NCBI GenBank assembly: GCA_964019425.1
Contig: OZ025820.1
Coordinates: 930,001-994,000, forward strand
From: Flectonema sp. DT1601
Taxonomy: Eukaryota; Euglenozoa; Diplonemea; Diplonemida; Diplonemidae
Direction: 5' to 3'
Length of the DNA: 64,000 nucleotides
Shown: piece by piece, positions 45,923 through 57,306 of the stretch
How positions within the stretch are numbered: the stretch's first letter is position 1
Layout of the letters: the number at the start of each line of letters is the position of its first letter
The notes under the pieces: model-generated
Seen by the model: only the letters and a program-made list of their open reading frames with translations
The model's database searches: none
What the model was told of the DNA's origin: nothing
Made by a program: the position numbers and the translations under genes

Positions 45923-47453
45923 ATAGCAAACAATGACTATTACAATAAAAATTGCATTCCACTTTTTAAGACTTTCCACTCCCGTACTGCTTACTGTAAG
46001 AGGTTGGTAAAACTCACCTTTCAGTCTAAAGAAATAAATTTCACAGCTGATCTCCGCACGTTATTTAATATCGTTGTTGCTGTTTGATCATCTGTTGTAG
46101 AGCACATTTCTAATTCCTTACGAAGTTATCGCAGTGACCAGACTGTTGGAGTTAGTGATTGCCATCCCTCACCATTTGTTTGTACAAAAGAGAATGTTTG
46201 AAATTTAAATCGTCAATGCAACTGGCCGTCTCACTTCGTTTTCATGAGCGTTGTGATTGTGTAGTTTGTGAGCTTCGCAAAACAATCGGAATCTATTTCG
46301 TGATTGCGATAAACGGAAGTGGAATGGTTAATTTATTTCATGTTGTAACTTGTCGATGTTGGAATTGCGCAACTACCTACTTTGTTCAATCTTTTTTTTT
46401 AATCATTTTTTTCTTTTCTCATTGGGGACCGCCGCGAAAAGGACGTCCATTTCATCCCCCTCCCTCTGTTTATGATACAATACATTTGCATTTTACGTAC
46501 AAAATCGAACAGTTAACCCCTCTGTGCGTGGCTTTGATTAACAACTACTGGTATATTTTCAGTATAAAATACTTTTGATATTAATTTTGTTTTAATACCT
46601 AAGGTTCTTACTGTCTTACATCGTCAAAGTTTCACCCCGTGCGTGGCTTTATTCAATCTGCCAAACATCCCCGTGGTTTTATAGCTTTCACTCTTTTATC
46701 ATTTATCATGTTGCTAGATTTCTTTATGTGCAAATCGCGACATTCTAACGCCGTTCAAACGCTGGCTTCTGAAGTTGCCTCCTCCTTTAACAAACGTCAA
46801 TGATATTCCACCTTCAAAAAAACGTACTTTGACAACCATTTTCTTTATCCATGTTGTTGTTATCAACAACGCCGTCTACAAAACATAAACGGAACAATTT
46901 CATTTTCTTTTTTTGAGTACTTAACAATTCTTTATTTCTTTTTTTTAATTATCCGGTACGTCAGGTATGCGCGCGTCAGTTTTCTTCTTTGTCTACTTGA
47001 CTTGACTACATAAGTGCTTATTATCAATCTCTGCGTGGCGTAAAGAAGGAGGGAAACGCCGTCGTCGGACACTCCCTTGTTTCAGAACTTGTGGAGGTGT
47101 GTAAGAAGTGTTTGCATGTGAATGAGTTCTATTAATATTTTAAGAATCATCTGATACTCCCGCCCTTTTGAGACAACGAAAGAACGGAATAGTTCGCATT
47201 ATAGACAAGGTCTTGCGGATTCTAACAAAATGTCAAAAAGTGTTCTCCAAACTGTCCCAACCCGCTAAGGATCTTCCCCACGAATTGAATTATGTTTTCA
47301 TTTGGTTGAAAGAACGACCTGTCTCAACAGTAATTTATAGTTGTTTTGCAGTATGAAGAGTTGTAAGGAATCGCTATTGGTCGGTCGATTTGAGTTTTTT
47401 CGGTTTACTTCTCCCCAGCTATTATATATTCTCAATACAACAGGTATTCCAAA
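45923..47453. other. Intergenic, no firm gene
   Basis: Spacer of 1.5 kb. Open frames at 46159-46578 and 47168-47356 lack a convincing ATG or recognisable content. Acceptor-like sites CTTCTCCCCAG (ending at 47418) and TCTCAATACAACAG (ending at 47443) precede the next ATG. Confidence 0.5.
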
Positions 47454-50400
47454 ATGAATTTGCGAAGGGGACCTCAGCAGCCGAAGTCTAACCTTGCGCG
47501 GAATATCCTTCTGGGTATTGCCACAGTCGCTATCGGGTTAGTATTCGTATTCCGCGGATTGATTCAAAAAAAGCCAACAGAGACTATACCTGAAGATGTG
47601 AAATTATCTGCATCGCTCGCAACGAATGACATATCGAAACAGGACTGTCCGACTTTAGGACAACTAAGAGAGAAAGTGATGTCATCAAAGCCGACTATTA
47701 ATATTTATCGCGATACCTTTGATGCAATTAACACTAAGGATAGATCTGCTGCAATTGGACAGACTGGTGCTACTCTCTGGCTGACGGGTCTTTCTGGATC
47801 GGGTAAGTCAACGATTGGAAAGGCTCTCGAAAAGAGATTAGTTCTCCAAGAAGGTATCCACATGTACCGACTTGATGGTGACAACCTCCGATTTGGACTT
47901 TCAAAGGATCTCGCCTTAAGTGCTGAGGATAGAAACGAAGCCGTTCGTCGTGCCTACGAAGTTTCAGCGTTAATGGCAGACTCGGGAACCCTTTCCCTCG
48001 TGTCCCTCATCTCTCCGTACAGAAAAGATAGAGACACTGCCCGTTCTCTCCATAAGTCGATGGGAATTCAATTTATTGAAGTCTACGTTGAGGTGCCTTT
48101 AGAAGAAGCAAAGGCTCGCGATCCAAAGGGACTTTACCAGAAGCACAAGGAAGGTAAGATTAAGGGCATGACTGGAATTGACGCTCCATATGAACAGCCA
48201 ACAAATGCCGAAATTGTTTTGAAGACTGCAACCTGTTGTGAAAATGTCGGTGTCGAGTCTCGTATGAAGACATGCAAGGAAGAAGCGAAGAAGACTGAAC
48301 TCAATGTTGCTACTCACTGCCCTGAAATAATTTCTGAATGTATTGATGCTTGTGTTAATCAAATTGTCTTCGAGTTGAACAAGTCAGGTTTGATAAAATC
48401 GAAGAAGGACGCAAGTGCCGTCAACAATGTGATAGAAACACAAGTAGAACAGCCGCAGGGAACAGCACCAAGACCGGGTCAGGTGGTTGGTCACGCTGAC
48501 GGATTTCCGTTTGGAACTACTCCGTCTTCTCTCGTTGTTGATGATGAGGACTTCTGGGTATCTGATGAGGTGACTGCAATGCAACCTGTTCAGATTCGTG
48601 ACGTTGATGTTCAGTGGACTCAGGTAATTGGTGAGGGTTGGGCTGCACCATTAAAGGGACCAATGAGAGAAAATATGTTAGTACAAGTACTCCACTTTGA
48701 GTCGTACCTCTTTGATAAAACAGGAACTCGTGGAGGAGCTGCATCAGGTGCTGGGGGTCCAAGTGATTTCGGTAACGCTGAGGGTGCCACTCGAATGGTT
48801 CAAAATGGTGATCGTATTTCGATGCCTGTCCCAATTACTATTCCATGTAACAAACAAACAAAGATGTTAATTGAGAGAGCAATTAAGAAAGCAGCAGAGG
48901 CTGGTGAAACACCGAAAGTTGTTTTCGTATCCCCAGCTGGTGAACCTGTTGCCATCCTCGAGAACCCTGAAGTCTATGAGTTCCGTAAGGAAGAAATGAT
49001 TACCAGATCGTGGGGTGCTTGGGATGTCAGCCATCCATACATTAAAGAACTTATTATTAACGCTCCTGATTATTTGATTGGTGGTGAGTTTGAGAAGGTC
49101 CGCAGAATCAAATATCGGGATGGTCTTGACAAGTGGAGACTCACTCCTCAGGAGCTCATTACAGAATTCACAAAGAAGGGAGCTGATGGAGTGTTCGCAT
49201 TTCAAACCAGAAACCCAACTCACGCAGGACATGCTCACTTGATGAAGGACGGAAGAAGACAACTTCTAGAGAAGGGTTACCAAAACCCTGTCTTGTGGCT
49301 TTCACCTTTGGGTGGATGGACGAAGGATGACGATGTTCCATTGGACGTGAGAGTGAAGCAGCACCAGGCTGTTTTGGATGAAAAGATGTTGGACGATGCC
49401 TGGACTGTCCTGGCAATTTGGCCATCACCGATGGTGTACTCGGGACCAACTGAAGTTCAGTGGCACGCCAAGTCTCGTCGTGTTGCTGGTGCCGATTACT
49501 TTATCGTCGGTCGTGATCCTGCTGGTCTGTCGTACTCAAATGATTACATGAAATCTCACAACCAGACAAGTGATGATGTGTATCATGCTGATCACGGAAG
49601 ATATGTTCTTCAAGTATCTCCTGGTGTTGGAAGACTCGGATTACTCGCATCTGGTGCTGTTCACTACGATAAGACTGACGGTACCATGAAACCAAAGCCA
49701 GCTGGTATGACAAAGGACGAGTTCAACGCTCGTTTCCTAAAGATCTCTGGATCTAAGATGAGAAAGATGGGTGCCATGGGTGTTGAAGTTTGCGATACTC
49801 TCGCATCAATTCCAGCAACCTGGTCGACTACTCCAGCGTGTGTTCCACCTGGTTTCATGGTTCCAACTGGATGGAAGATTATGAAAGACTACTACAAGAG
49901 TCGTGATGAGCCACTCGTTAAGGCGAATGCAGTTCTCCAGTCAAAGCAGATTCCAAGAGTTTCTAGCAACGCTGAAACTGTCAACGCAACTAAGAATGGA
50001 CTTCCAGGTGAGCTGTTTGCTGTCTACTTAAAGAACGAAGACGGTAAGAGAATCTCTCCATGGCATGATGTTCCTCTTAAGGTTGGTGACCGCTACAACA
50101 TGGTCGTTGAATTTCCCAAGGGAACCAACTCAAAGTTTGAGGTTATTAAAGAACTTCCTTACAACCCAATTAAGCAGGATATCAAGAAGGGTCTTCCTCG
50201 TTACTACTCGTACGGAATGTCGTTCTTCAACAACGGAATGTTCCCACAAACTTGGGAGGACAGCAGCTTGAAGGACTCTGAGGGACATATGGGAGACAAC
50301 GATCCACTTGACGTCATGGAGGTATCGTATTTGTGTTCTCTAAATTGGAAAACAACTTTTTAATAAATAAATTATCCTAACCATGTAGTCTTTAGGACAT

Positions 50401-50894
50401 CAGAACTGGGGAACAAAAAAAACAAAAACAGGTTGGTTCGCAGTGTTTCCCGATGGGCTCTGTCGTTCCTGTGAAGATTTTGGGAAGTCTGGCTCTCGTT
50501 GACACTGATGAGACTGATCATAAGGTACGTCTTAATTCTCATTCTCTCTTGTACTTTCGTAACTTTATTGAATAAAATAATCAAACAGATTATTGCCATT
50601 GCCTTCAGTGACCCAGACGCTGATAAGATTACTGACATCGCATCCCTCGCATCTGTGAAGGGAGCAGCGCTTCCTGCTCGTTTGAAGAACTGGCTGAAGA
50701 ACTACAAGACGACTGACAAGAAGGATCCTGACGCCGCAACTCCAAACAGCTTTTTGGGAGGTGGAGAATACGTTTCTGCTGAGGAGTCGATTAACATTAT
50801 CGAACACACTCACACCAGATGGAGTGCTCTTACCTCCGGTAAGATTGAGATGAACGACAAGACGAAAGATTTCTGGTTGAGTGAATCAAAGTAA
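47454..50894 (+). CDS. APS kinase-ATP sulfurylase-inorganic pyrophosphatase triple fusion
   Basis: Exons 47454-50321, 50432-50524 and 50589-50894 (1088 residues). One hydrophobic helix near the N-terminus (about residues 16-36, NILLGIATVAIGLVFVFRG) anchors or targets the protein. APS kinase (about 100-310) has P-loop GLSGSGKST. ATP sulfurylase (about 345-825) has the nucleotide-binding QTRNPTHAGHAH and GRDPAGLSY. A family I soluble pyrophosphatase (about 845-1088) has YYSYGM...PQTWED and GDNDPLDVMEV. The three steps activate sulfate to PAPS and pull the reaction by removing pyrophosphate. The second intron boundary is set at the later CAG (50431), because VMEVGSQCFPMGSVVPVKIL matches the pyrophosphatase consensus without an insert. 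This fusion order is known from stramenopiles. Confidence 0.94.
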
Positions 50895-51087
50895 TTGGAC
50901 AACAGTTCTGTTGGCCACTCGTTCGTTTGTTTAAAGAAATGAGATGATCTCAGTCTGTTTTTTTTAATTCTTGAAGCTGATACAATAGGTAGAGCAACTG
51001 AGTTTGAGGAAAAATTATTTTAAATTAAGAATCAAGAGAAGGAATAAAAGAAAAAGAAAAAAAAAAAAAAAAAAAAAAAACACGCAC

Positions 51088-51119
<32 letters not shown>

Positions 51120-52130
51120 TGAAAAAGAGAATATAATGTAAGACTCCCGTTCCCCATTTAAGGTTTTCGACCTCAGTGTTTAAAGAAGAGTCATATTCCT
51201 TTGATGGGAGACGTAGCACAAGTTTCTCCCAATGAACGAGAAAATAATGTGACTACTTCGGTTTACAATGATATGTAGCATCACGTTAGGTCCTTACTAT
51301 TTATTTTATAAATTGCGAAGAACAAAATAACAAGAACGGATAAAATAATCTAAAGACAAGAAATAATTGGTTGTTTTTTTATAATTATATTTTTATTTTT
51401 TTTAAACATTTTTTTTTTTTACATTAATACTTTATCTATCTGAATCGTTCTTTTTGCTCTAATGCGACAGTAAGTACGCGTCAAGCGGAAGATTGTCAGT
51501 GCGCCCAACACAGAGTGCAGAGATCTTTTTCTTATGTGCCTGTACAGTTTGTATATTTTCCAGAGCATTTGAAATGAGTGTCCCCGTCTCATAATCCAGC
51601 ATTAACCCAAAGAAACCTTCTGTTGCTGTAACGAAGCAGCGGAATACCAACTAAACGGATCTATTCTCCTGAACTCGACTCGCTATGTTTGCTTACTTCA
51701 GAATGAAATTCTTGAGAGATACTTTTATAGCACGTAGTCTTTTTCTTTATAAACATCTCTTGCACGATCCATCGTTCAACAAGACACACAAAGAAAGCGG
51801 CTTGTCCGTTAAGTAATTTAAGGAGTTTAGTCAGCCCCAACCATTTGCATTGTGAAAAGCGGAGCCTAAAATCTTCCTGCATTCCATCACATTTGAGCTG
51901 TCTGCGCTTTGTTACAGCATCGGAGAATCAGTTTTTTTAACAGTAGTGTGACACGTGGCATTCTTTTGATTATCGACAGCTGTCTAACAGGAGCAACACG
52001 AATATGGATCTGATCGTTTTTAGCATTCGAATTATTGAAGTCAATTGACCGGGCGTATTGTTGTTTCTTAAAATTGTTATTTTTGATAATTACTTTTTCT
52101 TTTTATTCTCACCTCTTAAGACTAACATCA
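50895..52130. other. Intergenic, no gene seen
   Basis: Spacer of 1.24 kb with A-runs of about 24 (51057-51080) and 29 (51088-51116), and T-runs near 51410. TTCTTTTTATTCTCACCTCTTAAG (ending at 52120) lies just before the next ATG. Confidence 0.6.
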
Positions 52131-53870
52131 ATGGAAAGATATGACGACCTTTATTATTATTATGCCTGCGATCAACCTTCTGATGAAGACAGCCTGACGT
52201 CGTTTTCAACAACAGACGATGAGGGAGAAGAAGAGAAAGACCGACGAGTCAGTGTTGTTACTCACAGAGGAGGGATGTTCATTGGGAGCGATCCTTTAGC
52301 TGATTCGACAGAAGAAACATATCAGAAAAGTGATGAATCAGATAATCACCGCAGCTGTGAGTGTGACTTTGAAGGAATTCATATTTACGTCAGAACAGAA
52401 GAGGAAGTTGCGATACCAATCGAACTTCCTATTGATTGCACAGTCGGTGAATTAAAGAAAGCTTTAGTAAAGAAGCAACTTATTAAACTTGACAGAGAAA
52501 TGATTTCTATTTTAAATGAATCAATTCTGACTGAAGATAATGAAGTTGAGTTATCAGACACGGCTATTGAACCTGAGTCAATAATTGAAGTCATACCAAT
52601 GTCTCAAAAATACGCACTCGAATATCTTCAAAAGAAAGGAATCGCTCAGCCAACAACAACTACTGTTAGTAAGGCAATTCGATCTGGTGAATATGATATC
52701 CTTTGTTTGATTGCAGCAAGTGGATTTGACATCACCCTGCCCCATCTTTGTAAGAACCCTGTTGAGGAATCAGTCCGTCGAAACAACGTAAAAATAACAA
52801 AACTGTTACTAGATAAGGGAGGGATCGTTTTACAGTCGTTAGTTGAATACAGTTTGAGGAAAGCATCATTCGCGATTGTTCAGTTGCTTGCTGATTATGA
52901 GAAAATATCGATCGGTCGAATACGTCCCGAGACTGCTGTCCACATTGCAAGTAGGCCTCCAACAGATTGTTTAGATCTGATGATGGGAATTGGATTGAAT
53001 CTCAGTATGGTTGATAGCAGAGGTCGAACTCCACTCATGTTAGCGTGTGGGAGACCACTGACACCAAATATTGTAATCTCTCGACTTTTGAATGTTGTCC
53101 GTAAAGGTAACTATGACAGTGAAGCATCAGAAAGATTAATTAATCAAAGATGTCACGGTGGGTGTTCAGCTCTTCATCATTTAGTACTTTCAAAAAAGAT
53201 TTGTATCGAAAGTCTGCGAGTCCTGTTAGATGCTGGGGCTCGGGTAAACGCTGTTGATATTGGCGGCTACACTCCTTTAATGATCGCATGCGATTCAGGA
53301 CATTCTGAACCGACTGCAATGCTACTTCGTTATGGGGCTGACATTAACGCAACTAATCACAAGGTGTCTCCTCTTTCTCTGACTTGCAAACACCGGTGGT
53401 TGAATATCGCAAAACATTTAGTTTCTTCAGGTGCCGATATTCACACCTGTTTTAAAATTATTACATCAGAACCTGGAAGACTCGAAATGGCTCAATTTTT
53501 GTTAGCCGCAGGTGCCGGATCTCCTGAACTCATCGATACTTCAGATGAGAATGGTTATACAATGTTACACATCGCTGCTAAGAAAGGGTTTACAGAGATC
53601 GTTACGGAACTACTAAAAGGGAAATCAAATGTTAGAACAATTAGTACGAGTGGTAGGACTCCACTAATTGATGCGTGTGCTGGGGGATTCCCTCGTGTTG
53701 TTGAATTACTTTGTAATTATCGCTCTGATATCTCAGTTAAGTGTAGCAGTGGAATGACTGCTCTGATGTATGCTGAGAGGGATCACAGGAGCGGTGTTTT
53801 TAGCTCCGCGATACTCAAAATGCTTCGGGCTGATGAAGAAGTTGTACATTTGGATCCAATGACTGCTTAA
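52131..53870 (+). CDS. Ankyrin-repeat protein with ubiquitin-like N-terminal domain
   Basis: 579 residues, single exon. An acidic N-terminal tail (about residues 1-75) is followed by a ubiquitin-like beta-grasp candidate (about 82-160, from IHIYVRTEEEVAIPIELP to SIIEVIPM). Eight to ten ankyrin repeats follow (about 175-565), with clear cores GRTPLMLACG, GYTPLMIACDSGH, GYTMLHIAAKKGF and GRTPLIDACAGGF. Such proteins are usually cytosolic adaptors; the partner cannot be named. An in-frame ATG at 52035 would add 32 residues with a hydrophobic stretch, but the pyrimidine-rich AG ending at 52120 lies between the two ATGs, so 52131 is preferred. Confidence 0.85.
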   Translation: MERYDDLYYYYACDQPSDEDSLTSFSTTDDEGEEEKDRRVSVVTHRGGMFIGSDPLADSTEETYQKSDESDNHRSCECDFEGIHIYVRTEEEVAIPIELPIDCTVGELKKALVKKQLIKLDREMISILNESILTEDNEVELSDTAIEPESIIEVIPMSQKYALEYLQKKGIAQPTTTTVSKAIRSGEYDILCLIAASGFDITLPHLCKNPVEESVRRNNVKITKLLLDKGGIVLQSLVEYSLRKASFAIVQLLADYEKISIGRIRPETAVHIASRPPTDCLDLMMGIGLNLSMVDSRGRTPLMLACGRPLTPNIVISRLLNVVRKGNYDSEASERLINQRCHGGCSALHHLVLSKKICIESLRVLLDAGARVNAVDIGGYTPLMIACDSGHSEPTAMLLRYGADINATNHKVSPLSLTCKHRWLNIAKHLVSSGADIHTCFKIITSEPGRLEMAQFLLAAGAGSPELIDTSDENGYTMLHIAAKKGFTEIVTELLKGKSNVRTISTSGRTPLIDACAGGFPRVVELLCNYRSDISVKCSSGMTALMYAERDHRSGVFSSAILKMLRADEEVVHLDPMTA

Positions 53871-55053
53871 ACAAATCTCACTGTGAGGCAACTGTTCTGA
53901 ACTAGTGCGACTCAGGGTTGCGTTAAATTATTTGAGAAAGTATTTATTCAGTCTGTGAATTGTTTGATATGGAACTCAGTGAATGGTATTTGTGTCGTTC
54001 GTGTTATTTGTTATTTTTAGAAGTTCAGATATCTTCCGGTTGTGAAAACAGTTGTAAGATACTTCATACTTCTCTTGCATGGCAGCCACCATGTGCGTAG
54101 TTCAAATTGTCGTTCTGTTTTTTTTTCTTTTATTCTTTGTGGAGTAGGAACGACTCACTCGTTTCCCTTCGCTGTTTGCGAGCCCAAAAAGAACTGCAGA
54201 GTTTTAGTCCTCAAGCAAGACACAGAACTATCAGTTTTTCTTTTCTTGTTTTCCCTTCTGATATTTCTCCAAGAATATCAACTTCGGAGTAACTGCAGAC
54301 ATTCTTTCTTTCAACGTCTGCTTTTGCGAGAATTTTATTTGCAGTTCTTCCGTACGTCAGTCCGAACATTCGTTGTGTTCGTGCGACTCTTGTGGGTGAC
54401 GAAAGTCATACTTTGATCCCTTTTTTGAACAGAAGAAGACCTTGTCTGTCTGGCAAGTACTCTTTAGTCCATTGTAGGGCTATTGATGTTTTTCTTTCCA
54501 TTTTTTTCTTTCAGGTATGTTGCCATTCTTTTAGTTTATTCTTTACGTAGGTGCTTTCCTGCGAACCCACCCTTTGTGGGTCTGCTGTTGTTTCATGTCG
54601 TATTTGTCAGTTGCTTTATCTGTCCCCTCTCATAATTAATTGATCACGCAAACAGATAAATATTTTAATTTACTTTACAGGAATTACTTAATGCTGATGT
54701 CAATAACAATCGAGAGATAGATTCTATTCTACGTAGTGACGACAGTTTGTGAAATGTCAGATCTCAACACAAAGTGCAGGACCAAAGTCCTTGGTTTTTG
54801 CAACGGGAGGTAACTTAACGAATTCTCGAAACTATTTAGCTCTGACTCTCATTAAAATAAATAAAATAATAAATATATTTTTGCATTCGAAAAAGAAGCC
54901 ACATCAAAAAACAAAAAGTGTGGGTAGTTACTACCCCGAAGACTGTTTTTAGTCAACAAGTGTGCTCTCGCTGTTCTACGAATGCAACAAAACGAAACGT
55001 TCAAGTTACCAATTTAAATCACTTCAACCCTCACAAAGTTAATTTTTAACAAA
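53871..55053. other. Intergenic, one exon-like fragment
   Basis: Spacer of 1.18 kb. TTAATTTACTTTACAG (ending at 54681) is followed by a short open stretch ELLNADVNNNREIDSILRSD and a stop at about 54750, which looks like a terminal exon, but no matching upstream exon is found. The remaining frames (54042-54416) are T-rich and unconvincing. Confidence 0.4.
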
Positions 55054-57306
55054 ATGGATACTGAGAGCACATCTACTTGGGCTTCCTGTGAGAGTAACAC
55101 AACTGAAGAAGACACAACTGAAGAAGACACAACTGAGGTAAACACAACTGAGGTAAACACAACTGAGGTAAACACAACTGAGGTAAACACAACTGAGGTA
55201 AACACAACTGAGGTAAACACAACTGAGGTAAACACAACTGAGGTAAACACAACTGAGGTAAACACAACTGAGGTAAACACAACTGAGGTAAACACATCCG
55301 AAGAAGACGAATCAATTCCTGCAGTAGATGTGGTTGTAGACGGGGTTGCTATTGTAGTTGAGCCTCCCTCGAATGTTACTCAAATGGCGCAGAATCACTT
55401 AGCTCCCAATCCGTCATTGCTAAAGGGGAGTAGAACTGAGAGACTGAAGGAACAGGGAAAACAGGGAGTTGATCAAAAAGAATTAATTAATCAAATCAGA
55501 GAAATTACAAACCTGAATGGGATTAGTGATCAGTTATCTGATGAGATACTAACGGAGATGACGAGAGAGATATTTAAAGCGGCAAACTTGAACAGCGACA
55601 GACACTTGTTGACGTTTGAACAGTTCACATCAATTATGAATGATATCGATTCCAATATTTTGGAAATGAAGTCACCCGAAAAGGAACTTCGCAAGCAGAA
55701 TCTCTCGTTTTACTTTTTCAACAAGAAATTGGTTCGCTTTGTCGTTTTCTTGGTCATCTTAATGATTGCGGCCTTCGTCTGGTACTTTGCCATTTATGGG
55801 CAAAAGACTAACAGCGTTGCATTGTACTCGTGGTCACTCCCTATTGCAAAAGGCTCTGCGCAGGTTATAAAGTTGTGTCTTGTTCTTCTCACCCTCACAG
55901 GGACCAAACGCGTTGTGACGTATCTTCGAAACGTATCCTGTCTTACTGCGGTGTTGCCATCTAATCATCTTACTACAGTTCACAAGTATTTAGGAATTGT
56001 TGTTTGCATCGCTTCACTCATTCATGTTATTTGTCATGCTGTTAATATTAAGAATGTCACTGATACTTCACGACTCTCTGAGTGGCTTTCGGTAAATCCG
56101 GGAAAGAAGCAGCCAACAGTCGGCGACATGTTCAGTAGCTATGTATCGATTACGGGTATTGTTTTATTTCTTCTGTTGTTCATTGCTGTTCCATTCGCCG
56201 TTTCACTCCCAAATAGCTACCTCGCCACGAAATTCAAAATATTTGAGAGCTACGATAAGTTTGCAGTCACTCACCAGCTGCTGATCATTTTTCTAATCGT
56301 CGCCTGTGTCCACCCACTTCCAGCCTTTCCATTTTCAAACAATGGTGCTTTTTTTGATCAAAAGGCCAACACATTGTGGTGGCTCATCGTCCCACTTATG
56401 CTTTATTTTCACGAACGAATTACTCGTTTCATCCGCGGGAAGTTTCCTGTAAAGGTGAATTCTTTTGAAGTATACAGCAAGAAGGTTTTGGAATTAAAGT
56501 TGAGCAAACCGAAATGGTTTGCAACTCCAAAGTGCGGACAATATATATTACTTCGGGACAACACTATTAATGGAGAGTGGCATCCTTTTACATTAACATC
56601 GTGTCCAGAAGATGACTTTCTGATGGTTCACATAAAACCAGCCGGAGATTGGACGTCAGCATTGCTTCAGAAGTATTGGGAAAAAAGCTGTCTTCCCAAC
56701 TTCGAAAATGAACCGAAAACCTGCGGTCGTATTTGTATTGACGGCCCGTTTGCAGCACCAGCTGAGGACATTCATTCTCGATTCAGTTCATGCATTCTTA
56801 TTGGAATTGGTATCGGAAGTACCCCGTTCGTCTCCGCAGCTCGGTCGCTTCTTTTTTCTGCAAATGGAAAACGCAACACTCATATTACAAAGTTAGACAT
56901 GGTTTTAGTGTCTCAGGACGTCCCCTCAATCGCTTGGCTCAAAACTGGTCTGAATAATTTAAATTTCGAAGGAATTGAAAAAATAGACATAACAATTTCT
57001 GTTTACTTAACATGTGCAAAAGGTTTACTCGGATCTAATACTCCGGGAAGTCAATTTTTCAACTTTGGACACAAGTCATTGTATTCAAAAACAGGAAAGG
57101 ATATTCTAACTGGATTCAATGTCGAAACTCGCTTTGGAAGACCAGACTGGAACGATCTGCTAAATTCTGCTCGACAAGACAAGGTTGCCGGTCAAATTGG
57201 TGTCTTTGCTTGCGGACCAGATCAGGTTACAGAAATCCTTCAGAAAACGTGTAACGATTACTCGACCAGAGAAGTTTCCTTCAAGTTTGTTAAAGAAGTG
57301 TTTTAA
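55054..57306 (+). CDS. NOX: NADPH oxidase (NOX family) with EF-hand
   Basis: A 750-residue single-exon flavocytochrome that moves electrons from cytosolic NADPH through FAD and two hemes across the membrane to oxygen, making superoxide. The N-terminus carries a perfect pentapeptide repeat (NTTEV, ten copies) and then one EF-hand-like loop (NLNSDRHLLTFEQF, about residues 179-192). Heme-ligand histidines have the canonical spacing: His 310 and 324 (HKYLGIVVCIASLIH) and His 407 and 420 (HQLLIIFLIVACVH). The FAD site HPFTLTSCP, the NADPH site GIGIGSTPFVSAARS and the late FACGPDQV are all intact. The EF-hand suggests calcium control, as in NOX5 and plant RBOH, although the first loop position is Asn. 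Confidence 0.95.
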   Translation: MDTESTSTWASCESNTTEEDTTEEDTTEVNTTEVNTTEVNTTEVNTTEVNTTEVNTTEVNTTEVNTTEVNTTEVNTTEVNTSEEDESIPAVDVVVDGVAIVVEPPSNVTQMAQNHLAPNPSLLKGSRTERLKEQGKQGVDQKELINQIREITNLNGISDQLSDEILTEMTREIFKAANLNSDRHLLTFEQFTSIMNDIDSNILEMKSPEKELRKQNLSFYFFNKKLVRFVVFLVILMIAAFVWYFAIYGQKTNSVALYSWSLPIAKGSAQVIKLCLVLLTLTGTKRVVTYLRNVSCLTAVLPSNHLTTVHKYLGIVVCIASLIHVICHAVNIKNVTDTSRLSEWLSVNPGKKQPTVGDMFSSYVSITGIVLFLLLFIAVPFAVSLPNSYLATKFKIFESYDKFAVTHQLLIIFLIVACVHPLPAFPFSNNGAFFDQKANTLWWLIVPLMLYFHERITRFIRGKFPVKVNSFEVYSKKVLELKLSKPKWFATPKCGQYILLRDNTINGEWHPFTLTSCPEDDFLMVHIKPAGDWTSALLQKYWEKSCLPNFENEPKTCGRICIDGPFAAPAEDIHSRFSSCILIGIGIGSTPFVSAARSLLFSANGKRNTHITKLDMVLVSQDVPSIAWLKTGLNNLNFEGIEKIDITISVYLTCAKGLLGSNTPGSQFFNFGHKSLYSKTGKDILTGFNVETRFGRPDWNDLLNSARQDKVAGQIGVFACGPDQVTEILQKTCNDYSTREVSFKFVKEVF
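55096..55305 (+). repeat. 15-bp coding minisatellite at the NADPH oxidase N-terminus
   Basis: Ten perfect tandem copies of AACACAACTGAGGTA lie at 55141-55290. They are flanked by related imperfect units (GACACAACTGAAGAA and others) on the 5' side and by AACACATCCGAAGAA on the 3' side. All are in frame and encode NTTEV. Confidence 0.97.

Noticed and set aside
46159-46578. 139-codon frame between the aldolase fusion and the sulfate-activation fusion
   Set aside because: Needs a non-ATG start, has no domain features, and its hydrophobic part derives from a T-rich tract.
50386-50431. Earlier acceptor TCTTTAG (ending at 50394) for intron 1 of the sulfate-activation gene
   Set aside because: It would insert 12 extra residues (DIRTGEQKKQKQ) into the pyrophosphatase core; the later CAG gives the family consensus VMEVGSQ.
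55014-55315. Minus-strand repeat frames (VVFTS and LCLPQ repeats)
   Set aside because: Antisense readings of the 15-bp NADPH oxidase minisatellite.
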